Shown here one piece after another: positions 34,545 to 46,275 of a DNA stretch of 64,000 nt (position 1 is the stretch's first letter; each line of letters opens with the position of its first letter). The DNA is from Prochilodus magdalenae (lineage: Eukaryota > Chordata > Actinopteri > Characiformes > Prochilodontidae): the NCBI GenBank assembly GCA_024036415.1, contig JAMWET010000719.1:40243-104242 (forward strand), written 5' to 3'. Under the pieces are notes generated by a model. It made no database searches and was not told the origin of the DNA. It saw only the letters and a program-made list of their open reading frames with translations. The translations under genes and the position numbers were made by a program.

Positions 34545-34910
34545 GGGCTTAGTAATTTAATGGGTATATGGTAAGCCGCGTCACAGAAGCAGTCCCTGTT
34601 GTTGAGACATGGACAACATTGCTCCAAGGCACAAACACATCAAATTTGACTGTACTTGGATCCTTTCTTTTTAGTATCCCTGTGACAAATGCACATGTGA
34701 ATGCACAAGAGCGTTTTCTCTGATGACTGCAGCATGGACTGATCAACAGAACCAGTGCTCTGTGGATCTTATCTAGAGTGAGATACAAGTCAAGAACAAC
34801 TTTGGATATAGCTGCATGGGGTTCTACAGCTATGCACTGAATGAGAGAACCTTACTGGAACAGTACAGTCAGACAAAAAGTATAAATTCAAGAACAACGA
34901 TTCAAGTCAG
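34545..34910 (+). mobile_element. hAT-like transposase C-terminal part
   Basis: Frames give FSLMTAAWTDQQNQCSVDLI, SEIQVKNNF and YSYALNERTLLEQYSQTKS, which I read as the C-terminal dimerisation region of the transposase begun at 31640. Frameshifted, with stops. Confidence 0.55.
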
Positions 34911-35245
34911 ATGAACATTCTTTGTGTAAAATATATTTTGGTCATCTTGCTAAACTAGGTTTTTACCATGTGTTTCAGAAAAGTTTCCCTCCATGGTGCT
35001 GAGAAAATGCTGTTGACCTGCTACCATCTGGATTGTTTTGACACATGGCAAAATATGTGTGTTTGGTGGATGAATTTTGCTTCCCGGATGGTCATTCTTA
35101 TGAAAAAGCAGTTTTGGTTTACCATATTTGCACTGAAATAGTTCAACTATATAGGTTAGGCCTAATAATTTGTTGATATTAGTTTGTTGATATTATTGAT
35201 AATAGGCCTGATATTTTTGATGGCTTGTATTTTACATTACATAAT

Positions 35246-35698
35246 TGTCACATCTCTGTCTGTCTATCTGTCTGCCTGTCCCTGTTCATATGTCAAACTA
35301 CGCCCCCCTGGTTGCTTCTTGCTGTAGCACTGCTTTTCCTGCTCCCCCCCCTGGCTCCACCTACTCCCACACCTGATACCTATCTGTAACCCATTAGGTC
35401 TTCTATTAAGACGCCTCTGTTTGTCCTGTCTGGTTGTGAAGTCTCTGTTTTCCTTTGTTTGTTCTAAGCTGTTTTCCCTGTGTAAATCTTAGCCGTGTTT
35501 CCTTTCAGTTCTTTTTCTCTTTGTTTTGTAGTGTTTGTGTTAGTCCTGAGTTCTTGACCCTTGTTTTGTTTCTGCTGTTGTCTTTTAATTTATGGACATG
35601 TCTTTAGTAATACCCACCTGTGTTTTGACCCCTGTTACCCGGACTAACTCAAATAAATCCACTATGCATTTGCAACCTGCCTTAACCACCCCGTTACA
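35246..35698 (+). mobile_element. Solo LTR with 5-bp target duplication
   Basis: 453 bp, TGTCACATC at the start and CCCCGTTACA at the end, with ATAAT directly on both sides. An AATAAA signal (near 35651) is close to the right end, so orientation is plus. Confidence 0.85.
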
Positions 35699-36159
35699 AT
35701 AATGCCTGGTCCTTTGGACAGTTGACTCATTTGATAGCCCCAATAAAGACAAGATGTTGCAGAATTAAGGCAGATTAAGTAAGGAAGGCAGAGTGAAATA
35801 AAGATTAGACTGTGTCAATAGGGAATATGACCCAAATATGATTTTGATATGATGAGCATATGCCTATGACTGATATGGCTTGTTATATTCTATATTCTTG
35901 GAAATAAAGTGGTTATGTTATCTGAAAATCTTATCAGTAGAAAATTAAAGTGAGTTACTCTGATGTGGATGGCCTCTCACGAAAAATCCTCAACTGGGAA
36001 TTATCACAGAGTAAGTGGTTATTTGTTATTTTGCAATGCTTTAATCTTTAATTAAATAATATTTTTTCATTTACTGCAAATAATGGTTGTCATGATTTAT
36101 TTTGCTCAGTGTAAAAAAACATGTGTTTAATTTGTTCAGAGAGAGAGAGAGCATGGGTC

Positions 36160-36535
36160 AAAAACCAATGAGGCAATATATCAGGTGTCCAAAACAAGAG
36201 TGGAGATCAGCCGTAGTCAGAAAAGACGAAAGATAAGGTCAGGATATAATAAGGAAACAGCGAAGGCAAAGAGAGAAGTAAAAAAAAAAGCGAGGCCAAA
36301 CCGAGTAATCAGAGAATCCAAGTAAGGGTTGGCAAACCTTTGCAAGTTGTGTTTATGACCAGATGTCATAAAAAGAGTGTCTCCAGCTGAACGTAATCAA
36401 TAAAATGGAGAGTTTGATCGGGGTGGATTGGTGGCGCGTGAGCATGTGGGTGTGGCGTCATTGCGCTATGCATTCTGGGAACTGGGAACTTGGAGGAGTA
36501 GCGGTAGCAGGCAGACCTGCAGACATGACAGTAAC
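36160..36535. repeat. LTR-like dispersed repeat
   Basis: Shares gggttggcaaacctttg and overall layout with 21715-22095 and agcatgggtca with 54314. Ends ...gacatgaca. The left end is not definable. Confidence 0.45.
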
Positions 36536-36569
36536 AAAGTATACAGAGATACAGATGGATTACAGTGTG

Positions 36570-36790
36570 TCAGTGTGTGTCAGGCATGGCTGTCTGCATG
36601 AATTTATGCACCCAGAGGCTTTGACTTTTATTACATTTATTATTTATAATGTTTATATTGTTATGTTGTTCTGTTCATCTATCTTATTTTTTTTGTACTG
36701 AGTACCTTGCTGTCCCTTTGCTGCTGTAACACTATAAATTTCCCAACTGTGGGACTAATAAAGGATTATCTTATCTTATCTTATCTTACC
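36570..36790 (+). mobile_element. LINE 3' end fragment
   Basis: Non-coding tail with ccaactgtgggactaataaa followed by gattatcttatcttatctta, the same 3' microsatellite as the LINE ending at 38822. Confidence 0.6.
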
Positions 36791-37189
36791 TCTTAGCAAT
36801 AGATGTGGCTGAAATAGCTGAAACTACCATTTAGAAGGGATATTCACATACGCATACAAGATTGGTAAAGTCGTAGGTGTTTTGTTGTTTTTCTAAAAAT
36901 CACTTCAATTCAGATCCAACTCCAGGATCCTAACCAGTCTAACATGAAACTGCAAAACTACAAAACTTCACTATAGATAAGAGCCCTTATCTGAAGCTGA
37001 ATCTGGGCAACACCAAGATGCTATGTGTCCCTGTTCTCACTATGATCACCTTTAAGAACACCTTGATGATTTTGTCTGAAGATGCAGAAGACTTGTCTTG
37101 GCAGAGTCCTGGGCAATATGTTAACTTATTCTCTTTCAGCCTATGTTGAAAACTTGACTCTGTCATACAGGTTACAATATTCAGAAGAT

Positions 37190-38822
37190 TTGACCTTCTC
37201 CCATCTGATGAAGACACTGGAAAGACTGATGCTGGGCCACATGAAACCATTGGTCAGAGCTGCTCTGGACCCCTTGCAGTTTGCATATCAGGACACCACT
37301 GGAGTGGATGATGCAGTTATCTACCTCATGGACAAAGTGCACTTCCACCTGGATACAGCAGGCAGCGCTGTGAGGATCATGTTCTTTGATTTCTCCAGTG
37401 CATTTAACACCTTACAGCCTGTGTTACTTGGGGGAAAAACTTTGTCAGATGCAGGTGGATGAATCCATCATCTCCTGGACTATGGACTACCTGACAGGTA
37501 GACCCCAGTTTGTGCGGATGAAGGGCTATGTTTCAGACGTAGCCATGTGCAGTACTGGGGCTCCCCAGGGGACTGTATTAGCACCATTCCTTTTCAACAT
37601 CTACACCTCTGACTTCAGATACAACTCTGGTACATGCCATCTGCAGAAGTTCTCAGATGACACAGCCATAGTCTGGTGTATCAGGAATGGACAGGAGGCT
37701 GAATACAGGAAGCTGGTGTCAGATTTTGTCAGCTGGTGTAAACTGAACCAACTGTAGCTAAACATCAGTAAGACAAAGGAGATGGTGGTGGATTTTAAGA
37801 GAAACAGATCTCCACAAGCACCAGTTACCATCGATGGAGAAGAAGTGGAGGTAGTCGGTACCTACAAGTACCTTGGTGTGCACTTGGACAACAAACTGGA
37901 CTGGAGTTCTAAAACCTCTGCAGTTTTCAAGAGAAAAGTTTTTCTGTACTTTCTGAGGAAACTGAGGTCCTTTGGGGTGTGCACTAAACTCCTGTGGACG
38001 TTCTACCAGTCTGTTGTTGCTAGTGCCTGATTCTATTCTGTTGTTTGCTGGGGCAACAGCATCAACAAAACTGCAATAAACAAACTGGTCAAGAAGGTTG
38101 GGTCTGTTATAGGACTCAAACTGGACACTCGAGGTTGTGGCAGAAAAGCGGACGCTCAACAAACTCCTTGCAGTTATGGACAATGCCTCCCACCCCCTGC
38201 ACTGTGCAGTGGAGAAACAGAGGAGCACGTTCAGCGGGAGGCTAAGACAGCTGCGCTGTGCTAAAGAGCGCCGTGTGAGATCCTTTCTCCCCACCGCGAT
38301 AAGACTCTACAACGAGTCTCCCTATAGCAGGAACACCACCGATCTCCTGCTGTCTGAACTGTGTTGAGCTCCATTATATTGGTACATGCCCAGTTTTTAA
38401 ACTCTACTGCACTGCTCTAATCTGGACTGTTATTTTATCTGCCAATTGTCACTTTATATATAATCCTTACTACCTCACATCTCTAAGTGCAATATTACTT
38501 ATGCTGCTCCGTTAATGTCTGTACATGCTTTTCTATTTATTATGTTATAGGCCATGTCTTATACATGCACATTTATGTATATAGACAAATCTCCTTAATT
38601 CAACTCAATTTATTTATTCTGATTAATGTATGTACATACTTCATAGAACACTTTTATATGCACATAGACTCTTGTTATTTTAATTTATGTCATCTTGTGA
38701 CTAGTAGCTCCTCTGTAACCTCTGCCCTTTTTATTGTAATAATGTATGTCTTACTTGTACAGACAGGCAATATGTACAGAATTTCCTTCGTGATCAATAA
38801 AGTGGTATCTTATCTTATCTTA
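37190..38822 (+). mobile_element. LINE, reverse transcriptase and 3' end
   Basis: Reverse-transcriptase domain in several frames: [58 protein letters not shown] and KFSDDTAIV (F-S-D-D where YADD/FADD is usual). It continues MVVDFKRNRSP, TYKYLGVHLDNKLDW and SFLPTAIRLYNESPYSRNTT and ends at TGA near 38366. The 3' untranslated part ends in atcttatcttatctta (38808-38822). 5' truncated, with several frameshifts and stops. Confidence 0.85.
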
Positions 38823-38829
38823 TTCTAAC

Positions 38830-38956
38830 ACGGGTTTCTCCAGTTTACATTTTGAACACATTAGCTCAGCAGAAAACAGCTTCACTCCTGAATCTTCCAG
38901 GTCTTTGTTAGTAAGGTCCAGTTCTTTCAAGTAGGAATTTGGTGATTGTAAAGCTA
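38830..38956 (-). pseudogene. NLRC3-like: LRR exon fragment on the minus strand
   Basis: The minus strand reads ALQSPNSYLKELDLTNKDLE then DSGVKLFSAEL and CKLEK, clearly an NLR-C LRR exon (compare [20 protein letters not shown] in unit A). The first third of the exon and the splice sites are missing. A minisatellite adjoins its broken end. Confidence 0.8.
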
Positions 38957-39236
38957 AATATAACCCCACCATTAGAAGTACGTAAAAAATAGTACCCTAC
39001 CATTAGAAGTGCTTTCAGTAGTGTAATAGGAGAAAATAGTACCCCACCATTAGAGGTGCGTTCAATAGTGTAATATGTAAAAAGTAGTACCACACCATTA
39101 GAAGTACTTCCAGTAGTGTGATATGTAAAAATAGTACCCCACCATTAGAAGTGCGTTCAGTAGCGTAATATGTAAAAAATAGTACCCCACCATTAGAAGT
39201 GCTTTCGGTAGTGTATTATATAAAAACAGTATTAGT
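38957..39236. repeat. About 48-bp minisatellite between two LRR fragments
   Basis: Roughly five to six copies of a unit with taccccaccattagaagtgc and ttcagtagtgtaatatgtaa. Units vary in length by a few bases. Confidence 0.85.
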
Positions 39237-39330
39237 AGTTTGAACACCTCAGTCCAGCAGACAGCAGCTCCACTCCTGAATCCTCCCCGTCATTGTTACT
39301 AAGGTTACTAAGGGTTACTAAGTATTTTAT
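39237..39330 (-). pseudogene. NLRC3-like: Second LRR fragment on the minus strand
   Basis: The minus strand reads [20 protein letters not shown], the centre of another LRR exon, flanked by a short ttactaagg duplication. Confidence 0.7.
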
Positions 39331-40930
39331 CTTTAGGGGGCTATTTTACCTCCCAGCGCCCTATAGCATGTATCCCTCCACCATAAATGGAGTTTATGTG
39401 AGTCTGGTTCGATTCATCGTCACTGTGAACAGTTCTGAGGTGACCAGAATGAATGACCAGCGGGAGGTTTGACTGTGGAGATTATTAGTGGAAGTGTATC
39501 AGTAACACACATGGCCAGTTTACTGCAGTACATACGTTTCAATAACTGGAATTAAATTCATTACTAAACATAAAGAAAAACAAATTAACACACATAAACA
39601 GCAGCTGTATTGTTTACCCACTATGAGAGGTGAAGGTGACCATCAGAAGATCGGAATGATCTCCAGGTCTTCTGAGTACTGTAGTGCACATGAACTGAAC
39701 CCATAAGTTCAGAAGGCATTATCCATGTGCTTCCCTTATTTATGCTATAACTTCGATTGTCCACCAGGTGTCACTGTTCTCTCTGATTTCAAAGCTCCAA
39801 ATATTCATCGGGAAGAAGCTTCATACGCTTTACATGACTGGTCCTCATGGTGAAATCAGTCATACCTCATTACCCACTGATTATCCCCAAATCTGTCCTG
39901 ATATTCTAATTCAGGTTAGTCCAGGCTGCACTTCTCTCTGTAGCTTTATCTGTAGTTTTATTCCTGTTTCATATCTGGGATCAGGATGGTCTCCAGACCA
40001 GAGCAGCAGGAACAGTGTTCAGTCACCTGATGTTACAAAATCAAGAGATCCATAAAATTATTACTGTTACTCATACACATAAAGGACCATAAACCTCCAA
40101 AACACAAGAAGGATAAAGCTGGAGCTCACCAGCTTATTCCAGTTTACCATTCTACCTCAAATGGTGCAGGTGTTACTTTCTGGCACCTGCATTATTTAAT
40201 GTGGAACAGGAAGATTTGAACAAGGAGCTGGTAACCAAGAAGCTGAACTCCAGTTTACTGTAAGAAGGAGTTCATCCAAGTTATGCTTAGTGTGACTTAT
40301 TCGAAATCTGATTCCGGTAACACGTTCCCAGGAGTCTGGGACAGGAGAAATAAGCACAGTGGTGATCATTTTAATGATATTCCTGCATGCTCCTATCATA
40401 CCCAAACATGATTACATTCCCATACATACATTAAGATATGGTTCTAAAAGTGAAGTCTACCTCCAGCCTCCAGCCTGGTGTGTTTATAAAATAATACCCT
40501 TACATGTGTAAATCCTGTTGAACTCATGTCTACTCTGACCTCTAAAGGGTCTAGAGTAGAAGAACAGGGAGAACCGGATCACACAGGGACAATAAACAAA
40601 CTGAACGTTCAGATTGAAGGTCAGTAATCAGAGATATACCAGTGTGGAGGGTAACCTGCCTAAAACATTAGCAGTTCGTTTGGATCCAGAGTTTATTATA
40701 TATAAATATATATGAGTGAACAATTGTAATGTTTTACAGTAAAACCCAGTTAAATCTGAATTAATGATGAGACAGACCATATGGTCACACTGACCATAAC
40801 ATGGTCAGGAGTAAAAGCCTCTATCCTCTGCAAACAGACAGGCAGTGCTGGTGGGGGAGGGTGTGGCATCCCACACAGATATGTTAGCCTCCCTCCCCGT
40901 TAAACCACCTGACACGACTGGTACTTTTAG
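39331..40930. other. Intergenic, no gene seen
   Basis: Contains the phrase cagcatgtatccctccacca-like sequence (39366), also at 31633, indicating an unclassified repeat. Open frames at 39768-40055 and 40196-40405 have no recognisable domain. Confidence 0.4.
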
Positions 40931-41735
40931 ATCCTCTGCATGACATGCCCACCTCCCCCTGCATGTCGGAGGGTCTGCGGTGGAAGTGGTCTTCAGCTAC
41001 AGGTACTTGGGTGTTCAGCTGAGCAACAACCTCACCTGGAGCAACAACACTTCCAGCCTAGTCAGGAAGGCACATCAGCGGCTCTACTTCCTCAGGCGGT
41101 TGAGGCAAGCTCGGTCCTCACCTCCTTCTACAGATGTGTGGTGGAGAGCGTCCTATGCTCCAGCATCAACGTGTGGCACGGAAGCTGCTCTGCTGCAGAC
41201 AGGAAAGCTCTGCAGAGGGTGGTGAAGGCTGCACAGAGGTCTGTCGGAGTCAGCCTCCCCACCACCACGGACATATACACCTCTAGATGCAGGAAGAGGG
41301 CCACCTGCATCATGAAGGACCCCACTCATCCAGCACACTCACTTTTTGTCCCGCTCCCCTCAGGCAGGAGGCTGCCGAGCATTAAGTGTAAAATGAACAG
41401 ACTGAGGAACAGCTTCATTCCGAAAGCTGTAAGACTTTTAAACGCCACTTAGTGGAACCACTGCACCGACATTTTGACGACACTCGTCACTTTAAATACA
41501 CTCTGCTGCTACCTTCTACATTTCCTGCTGCTCTTCTCTCTGTATTTTATTTTATTTTATTTTTATTTTATTTTATTTTTACATATATTTTTATATATTT
41601 ATGTATATTTATTTATTTAAGTACTGCTGTCTGGGTGTAACTGGGTCCTTGGGTACCACAATTTCGTTCCACCCCATGTACCACATGTGATGCGAATGAC
41701 AATAAAGTCTCTATGAATCCTTGAATCCTTGAATG
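40931..41735 (+). mobile_element. LINE ORF end and 3' tail
   Basis: C-terminal reverse-transcriptase region: VFSYRYLGVQLSNNLTWSNN, QRLYFLRRLRQA, then SVLCSSINVWHGSCSAADRK and NRLRNSFIPKAVRLLNAT with a stop at 41450. The 3' end has gcgaatgacaataaagtctc and the tail repeat gaatccttgaatccttgaat. One frameshift near 41115. A subfamily different from 5041-8290 and 37190-38822, judging by sequence. Confidence 0.85.
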
Positions 41736-42530
41736 AGTGTATTGTCATGTACTGGTTGTGGTATCTTGAGTTTGGGATTCCAGTGTTAAGCTGTTAACAC
41801 TATAGCTGCACATAAGGCCTTTGGTTTAGAGCTCTGGAATACAGTATGCCTTGAACTGGTATGACAGGCAGAAAGGGGCGGAGCCGTCTCTGCTTTCTGG
41901 GGAGGCTGGGATCTTTTAACATCTGTAGGAAGCTCTGGTCGTCCAGAGGTGTCCAGCTGTCTCGTTTATGCTGTGTTGTGCTGGGGGGAAAGCAAACACG
42001 TGTTGGGCTAGCAAACACGGTGGCCCGAGTCCATACTGAGAGACAGACTTCTGTATGTGTATCTCAATAAATATTGATCATATCAGTCTAAATTTATCAT
42101 CAGTTATTGATCCTGGTCACCTTTATCTTCCTTCCCAACACATCTGCAACCCCAGACCTCCTTCTGGGTTCAGATATTCTCTTGATGGTGTGTGTTTATT
42201 TTCCCCTCCATGTCCTGGTCGTATCCAGATCTGAGCTTGACCACAGGCTTATCAAATTAATTTTTTTTAAAAAATTAACTGATTTAAATTGAAGTGAAAT
42301 TTAATTAGTCTTTGTGAGAGCAGTCACTGTATTATTGCCAACCATGCGCTGTCCACCACAGCTTTTCAAAGTCTGCCTTCCACATTTTGAGATGTGAGGA
42401 GTAACTTTTTATCTGAACTATTTTACAAAAGACCATTTAAGAGAGTGTGAGGGGTAAACACTGCTCAGGCTTTGAGTGCAGATAATAAGAAATCTAACAG
42501 AAATCTAACACTCCAAAACAATGCAAGACT
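41736..42530. other. Intergenic, no gene seen
   Basis: No recognised domain. The stretch at 41990-42090 (gctagcaaacacggtggccc, tctcaataaatattgatcat) is also present at 25085-25160 and, inverted, near 51005-51080, so it is a dispersed repeat fragment. Confidence 0.45.
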
Positions 42531-42680
42531 TAAGATTCAGGAGTTTATTGTCAGAATTTATTCAGAGTTATTACATGCACAGAAAAACAAGCAGTTACTG
42601 TACAGTTAAATTCCTACTCTACACCTCCCAGACAACAAGTATTAACAGATACAGTATAAATACTAAGTATCAAATAAAGA
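42531..42680 (-). mobile_element. Possible LINE 3' end, minus strand
   Basis: aggagtttattgtcagaatt and acatgcacagaaaaacaagc have the form of a reverse-complemented LINE 3' end. No coding part. Confidence 0.35.
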
Positions 42681-42689
42681 AGCCCATGA

Positions 42690-43060
42690 AAGCCTGTAGA
42701 ATTTTAGTGACTGTAGATTAGTGTGGTCATGGAGCAGGAGGTGAAGATGGAGTCTGTAGAGTGTTAGTGACTGTAGGTCAGTGCGGTTGTGGAGCAGGAG
42801 GTAAATGTGGAGCCTGTAGAGCGTTAGTGACTGTAGGTCAGTGCGGTCGTGGAGCAGGAGGTGAATGTGGAGTCTGTAGAGCGTTAGTGACTGTACGTCA
42901 GTGCGGTTGTGGAGCAGGAGGTAAATGTGTAGCTTGTAGAGTGCTAGTGACTGTAGGTCAGTGCAGTCGTGGAGCAGGAGGTAAATGTGGAGCTTGTTGA
43001 GCGTAAGTGACTGTAGGTCATTGCGGTCATGGAGCAGGAGGTGAATGTGGAGTCCGTAAT
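42690..43060. repeat. 60-bp tandem repeat, about six copies
   Basis: Unit with gttagtgactgtaggtcagt and gtggagcaggaggtgaatgt. Since 60 is a multiple of three, the array stays open as a repetitive frame, which I regard as incidental. Confidence 0.9.
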
Positions 43061-43368
43061 GACTCCTTACCTGTGCTAACCTGTCTTTGAACTATTGGAG
43101 TGGAAATGTAACACCCTTTAAGTCTAGAGCTCAGTGTGACCTGATGCCTGGACATCTTGGAGGTGCCAACATCAAAGCTGCATTGCTCAGCAAGAGTCAC
43201 AGTGTGGTCCTGAATTTCAGGGTGAACCCTTCTGATGTGGACCCCACTGCTTGGACCCCACTGCTCTTGACTGAGATATATCTAGAATGAAACAAGACGA
43301 GGCCAAATAAGTATTATTATTATTATTTTATTTTTTTACTATTATTATTACTATTATATAAAATAGTA

Positions 43369-43407
<39 letters not shown>

Positions 43408-43834
43408 CCCCTCTTTGTTGTAATGAGTTTATATTATATAAAATATATGTGTAATCCGGGTCTATAAACACTTCTTATTTTAATTGAAGGTTTTATTCGA
43501 TTGTGCTGCGACTCATAACTCAATGTAGATAAAACCCTACATTTATCCTGATGATGTTACTCTACAGCCATGCCTTTCATTATTAGGTGCACTCGGTATT
43601 ACTTCACCTGTTGATCGAAGAACACTCCCCACCCCATTTCTGTTCTACACTGATCTGGAATAAGAATTCCCAAAAAGACAAAGTTGTGATTCAGGAGGTT
43701 ATAATTACTGTAGTACAGAGTCAGAGTCTAGAACCAGCTTCACTCACAGACACTGCAACACCATAATAACGCCATTACCAGCCCGTATGTTCAGTTCAGA
43801 CAGAGCTGCTTTAGGAGTGTTACTGTCACTTTAA

Positions 43835-43890
43835 GAGAAACTGAACTGCGCCACAGATTGCAGCACTTCCTGAACTGAAACCGAAAGTAG
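43835..43890 (+). promoter_or_regulatory. ISRE-like elements in the unit C promoter
   Basis: GAAACCGAAAGT at 43877-43888 fits the interferon-stimulated response element core GAAANNGAAA exactly. GAAACTGAACTG at 43837-43848 is a near match. They lie about 70-120 bp before a consensus splice donor (CACACG|GTAAGT, 43958/43959) in the orientation of unit C, which suits an interferon-inducible immune receptor. Confidence 0.6.
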
Positions 43891-43899
43891 AGCGTATGA

Positions 43900-43958
43900 G
43901 CGTCTCTGTAGGAGGAGAAGGAGAGAGACTCCACACTAACAGAGCCTTTATCCACACG
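43900..43958 (+). other. NLRC3-like: Probable 5' noncoding first exon of unit C
   Basis: Purine-rich sequence without TATA, ending in CACACG|GTAAGT. It would splice over about 2.2 kb to the acceptor at 46177. The start is unknown and set after the ISRE-like sites. Inference from position and donor quality. Confidence 0.45.
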
Positions 43959-44319
43959 GTAAGTCTATAATACACACTAATATACATACTGATGTGTAGA
44001 GTAAAGAAAGAACACGGGTGTGGGGGTCACAGGGTTGAACTAAACTCAGTGGGGGATTAAAGTTTTAATAGAGGGTTCTAGATCAGGGTGTAAAATGGCG
44101 GACAGTAAAACCATTGTTATAGGTGTGTGAAATGGTGGAAACGGGTGTAGAGAAACTCAGTAATGCTGAATCTACATCACCAATAGTGAACTGTGTTCAT
44201 TTTAGACATCACGGTTCATGATCTAGATGAGAAACAGCTTCTGTAGAATCTACGTGTGTGTGTTTTTGGTCATTCGATTTTTTTTTTCAAAACTTAATAT
44301 GGAAACATATTAACAAACT

Positions 44320-44720
44320 AATGTGCTGTACAGTGGCGAGGTGCTGTACTGCGGAGAGTTATTGTATAGTGGAGAGGTGTGAGGTGAGGGAGAGTGTGAA
44401 GGAGGTATCCGCTGGAGCTGCAGAGACTTGAACAGGGTTGTCAAACCTGTTTTAAAAGGTGTTGAACTCATTGGCTCTCTTTTCAGAGGTGTCATACAGT
44501 GGAGATGTGTAAAAAGTGGAGGCGTGCTGTACAGTGGAGATGTGTTGTACTGTAGGGAGTTGTTGTACAGTGGAGAGGTGCTATACAGTGTAGGTGCTGT
44601 ACAACAGATAGATACTGTACAGGGGAGAGGTGTCGTCAGATTGAGAGGTGCTGTAAAGTAGAGAGGTGCAGTGGAGAATTATTGTTGGGTTGAGGGGTGC
44701 TGTTAAATGGAGAAGTGGAG
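44320..44720. repeat. Degenerate repeat of about 20-40 bp in the first intron of unit C
   Basis: Irregular copies of gtgctgtacagtggagaggt-like units. The 77-codon frame and its antisense are products of this repetition. Confidence 0.65.
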
Positions 44721-45404
44721 CTTGTATGATGCAATAAAGAAAAAGGTCTCTCCACGCTAAGCCATCAAATGTGTCTGCGAAAATATTCCATGGTCCTAGT
44801 CACCCATGGATGCCCTGAAAATGGAGTAGCATGCCCCCTGGACATTAATTGCTTTCTTACTGCTGTGGAAACGTACACCTTACCAGGGGGCCAGCCCGGG
44901 ATCTGGCTCTTGTTGAAGTACCTCCTGGATGGTGGTATCTAGCTCCAATCAGAGGGGAGCTAGGATGCAAGGAGTAGGGATACAAAGTAACCAGTGAGAG
45001 TAAAATGCACAGGGGTGGAGCTTCTTGGTTGGGCCTAAGCATTTGAGAGTACCACTCCCATGTCAATGTCTAAAACTTTATTGGGATCAAGCAGCTGGAG
45101 GACTGGTGTGCACGTCAGACTTGCCTTATGTTCATCAAATGTTTCTTGATTTTCTTAGACAGGTGAGGTCTGTGATAGGAGCTGTCATAAAACTAACAAA
45201 GGGCCAGAAGAAGTTTATTTCTTTATTTTTTTCATAAAGATTGCCTTTTAGCGCTTTTTTTCTCTTTTTCTTTTCCTTATTTTCTTTCTTCTTCTGCCTT
45301 TTTTGCTTATGCCATTTCTTCTCTTTTCCTTTTTGATAATTTAATGTGTTATTTCCTGTATAATTATAAGGAGTAATGAAGGGTTCATAGCGGATCTGTC
45401 ATTT
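44721..45404. other. First intron of unit C, no gene seen
   Basis: Pyrimidine-rich and AT-rich stretches. No domain in the small frames. Confidence 0.45.
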
Positions 45405-45685
45405 TGTCATGCCTCCGGGTTTTCCTGCTGCCTCTGAACTCCTCTTGTAATTTGACTCTGTCTCCTTTGGATTCTCTCTGGTCTTGACTTCCTTTTTGTT
45501 TAATGGTTTAGTTTTTTGATTATCCTCTAGTTTTGTTTGCTTGTTCATTCTGTCTCTCTCTGTTTATGTCTCCTATGGTATGGTGTTTCTTGTTGTTCCT
45601 GCTGAACCTGATTATCCAGTTGTTAAATAAAAACCCTTTGACTTTCAGCTTAGCGTGCGTCGAATTATGTGTGTTGTTTCTGACA
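45405..45685 (+). mobile_element. Solo LTR with 5-bp target duplication
   Basis: 281 bp, TGTCATGCC to TTTCTGACA, flanked on both sides by CATTT. aaataaaaaccc (near 45625) serves as a poly(A) signal toward the right end. It lies in the first intron of unit C. Confidence 0.82.
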
Positions 45686-46225
45686 CATTTATTAATATTA
45701 ATGATATATAACGGGGTAATGTAGAATAACCCTGACTGTAATATTTTGCAACCTCCAGGAATAAATAATGGAAATGTCAATTTTGGGTTTTTTCATACTG
45801 TGTCTATCACAGCCAATAACTACATTATTTTTATTTTTTACAATAAAGTTCACTGTGTAATACAGTGGTTATAAATGTTCAGACAGTGAGGCAGGAATAG
45901 AATAAAGTGTCTGAACTGAACTTAGAGATTAGAGTAAGTGACTGAGCAGTGATTAACTGGAGCGATAAATCTGAAGTCTGAATACAGGTGTGTGTAATTT
46001 CAGTCTGATCTCCTCACTGCATGTACAGAACTCATCTCTGAATACCACCACCATGATGAAACACCCTCACTACATCTTCACCTCACATGATGTAGTGTTA
46101 GTAGTTCATCAAGTACTGCATGATGCTGCACTAAGCACAAACTCATGACCTTACAGTGACTGTGTGATCCTGTGTAGATTCTGTAGGTCTTAATATACCA
46201 GAGAGCAGTCCAGAGGAACAGCTCC

Positions 46226-46275
46226 ATGATGGAGCCTCAACAGTCCAGCAGTGGAGGAGGAACCTCTGATTCAGC
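46226..46275 (+). CDS. NLRC3-like: Start exon of unit C
   Basis: The exon opens after gtgtag (46177) with 48 nt of leader and encodes [17 protein letters not shown] up to GC|GTGAGG. Two in-frame ATGs stand side by side (46226 and 46229). Unit B keeps only the second, so 46229 may be the main start. Confidence 0.8.

Noticed and set aside
42761..43000. Repetitive frame of Cys/Gly-rich 20-residue units
   Set aside because: Produced by a 60-bp tandem repeat. No start context, splice sites or homology.
44310..44661. Short frames on both strands with repetitive residues
   Set aside because: Products of the degenerate repeat in the first intron of unit C.
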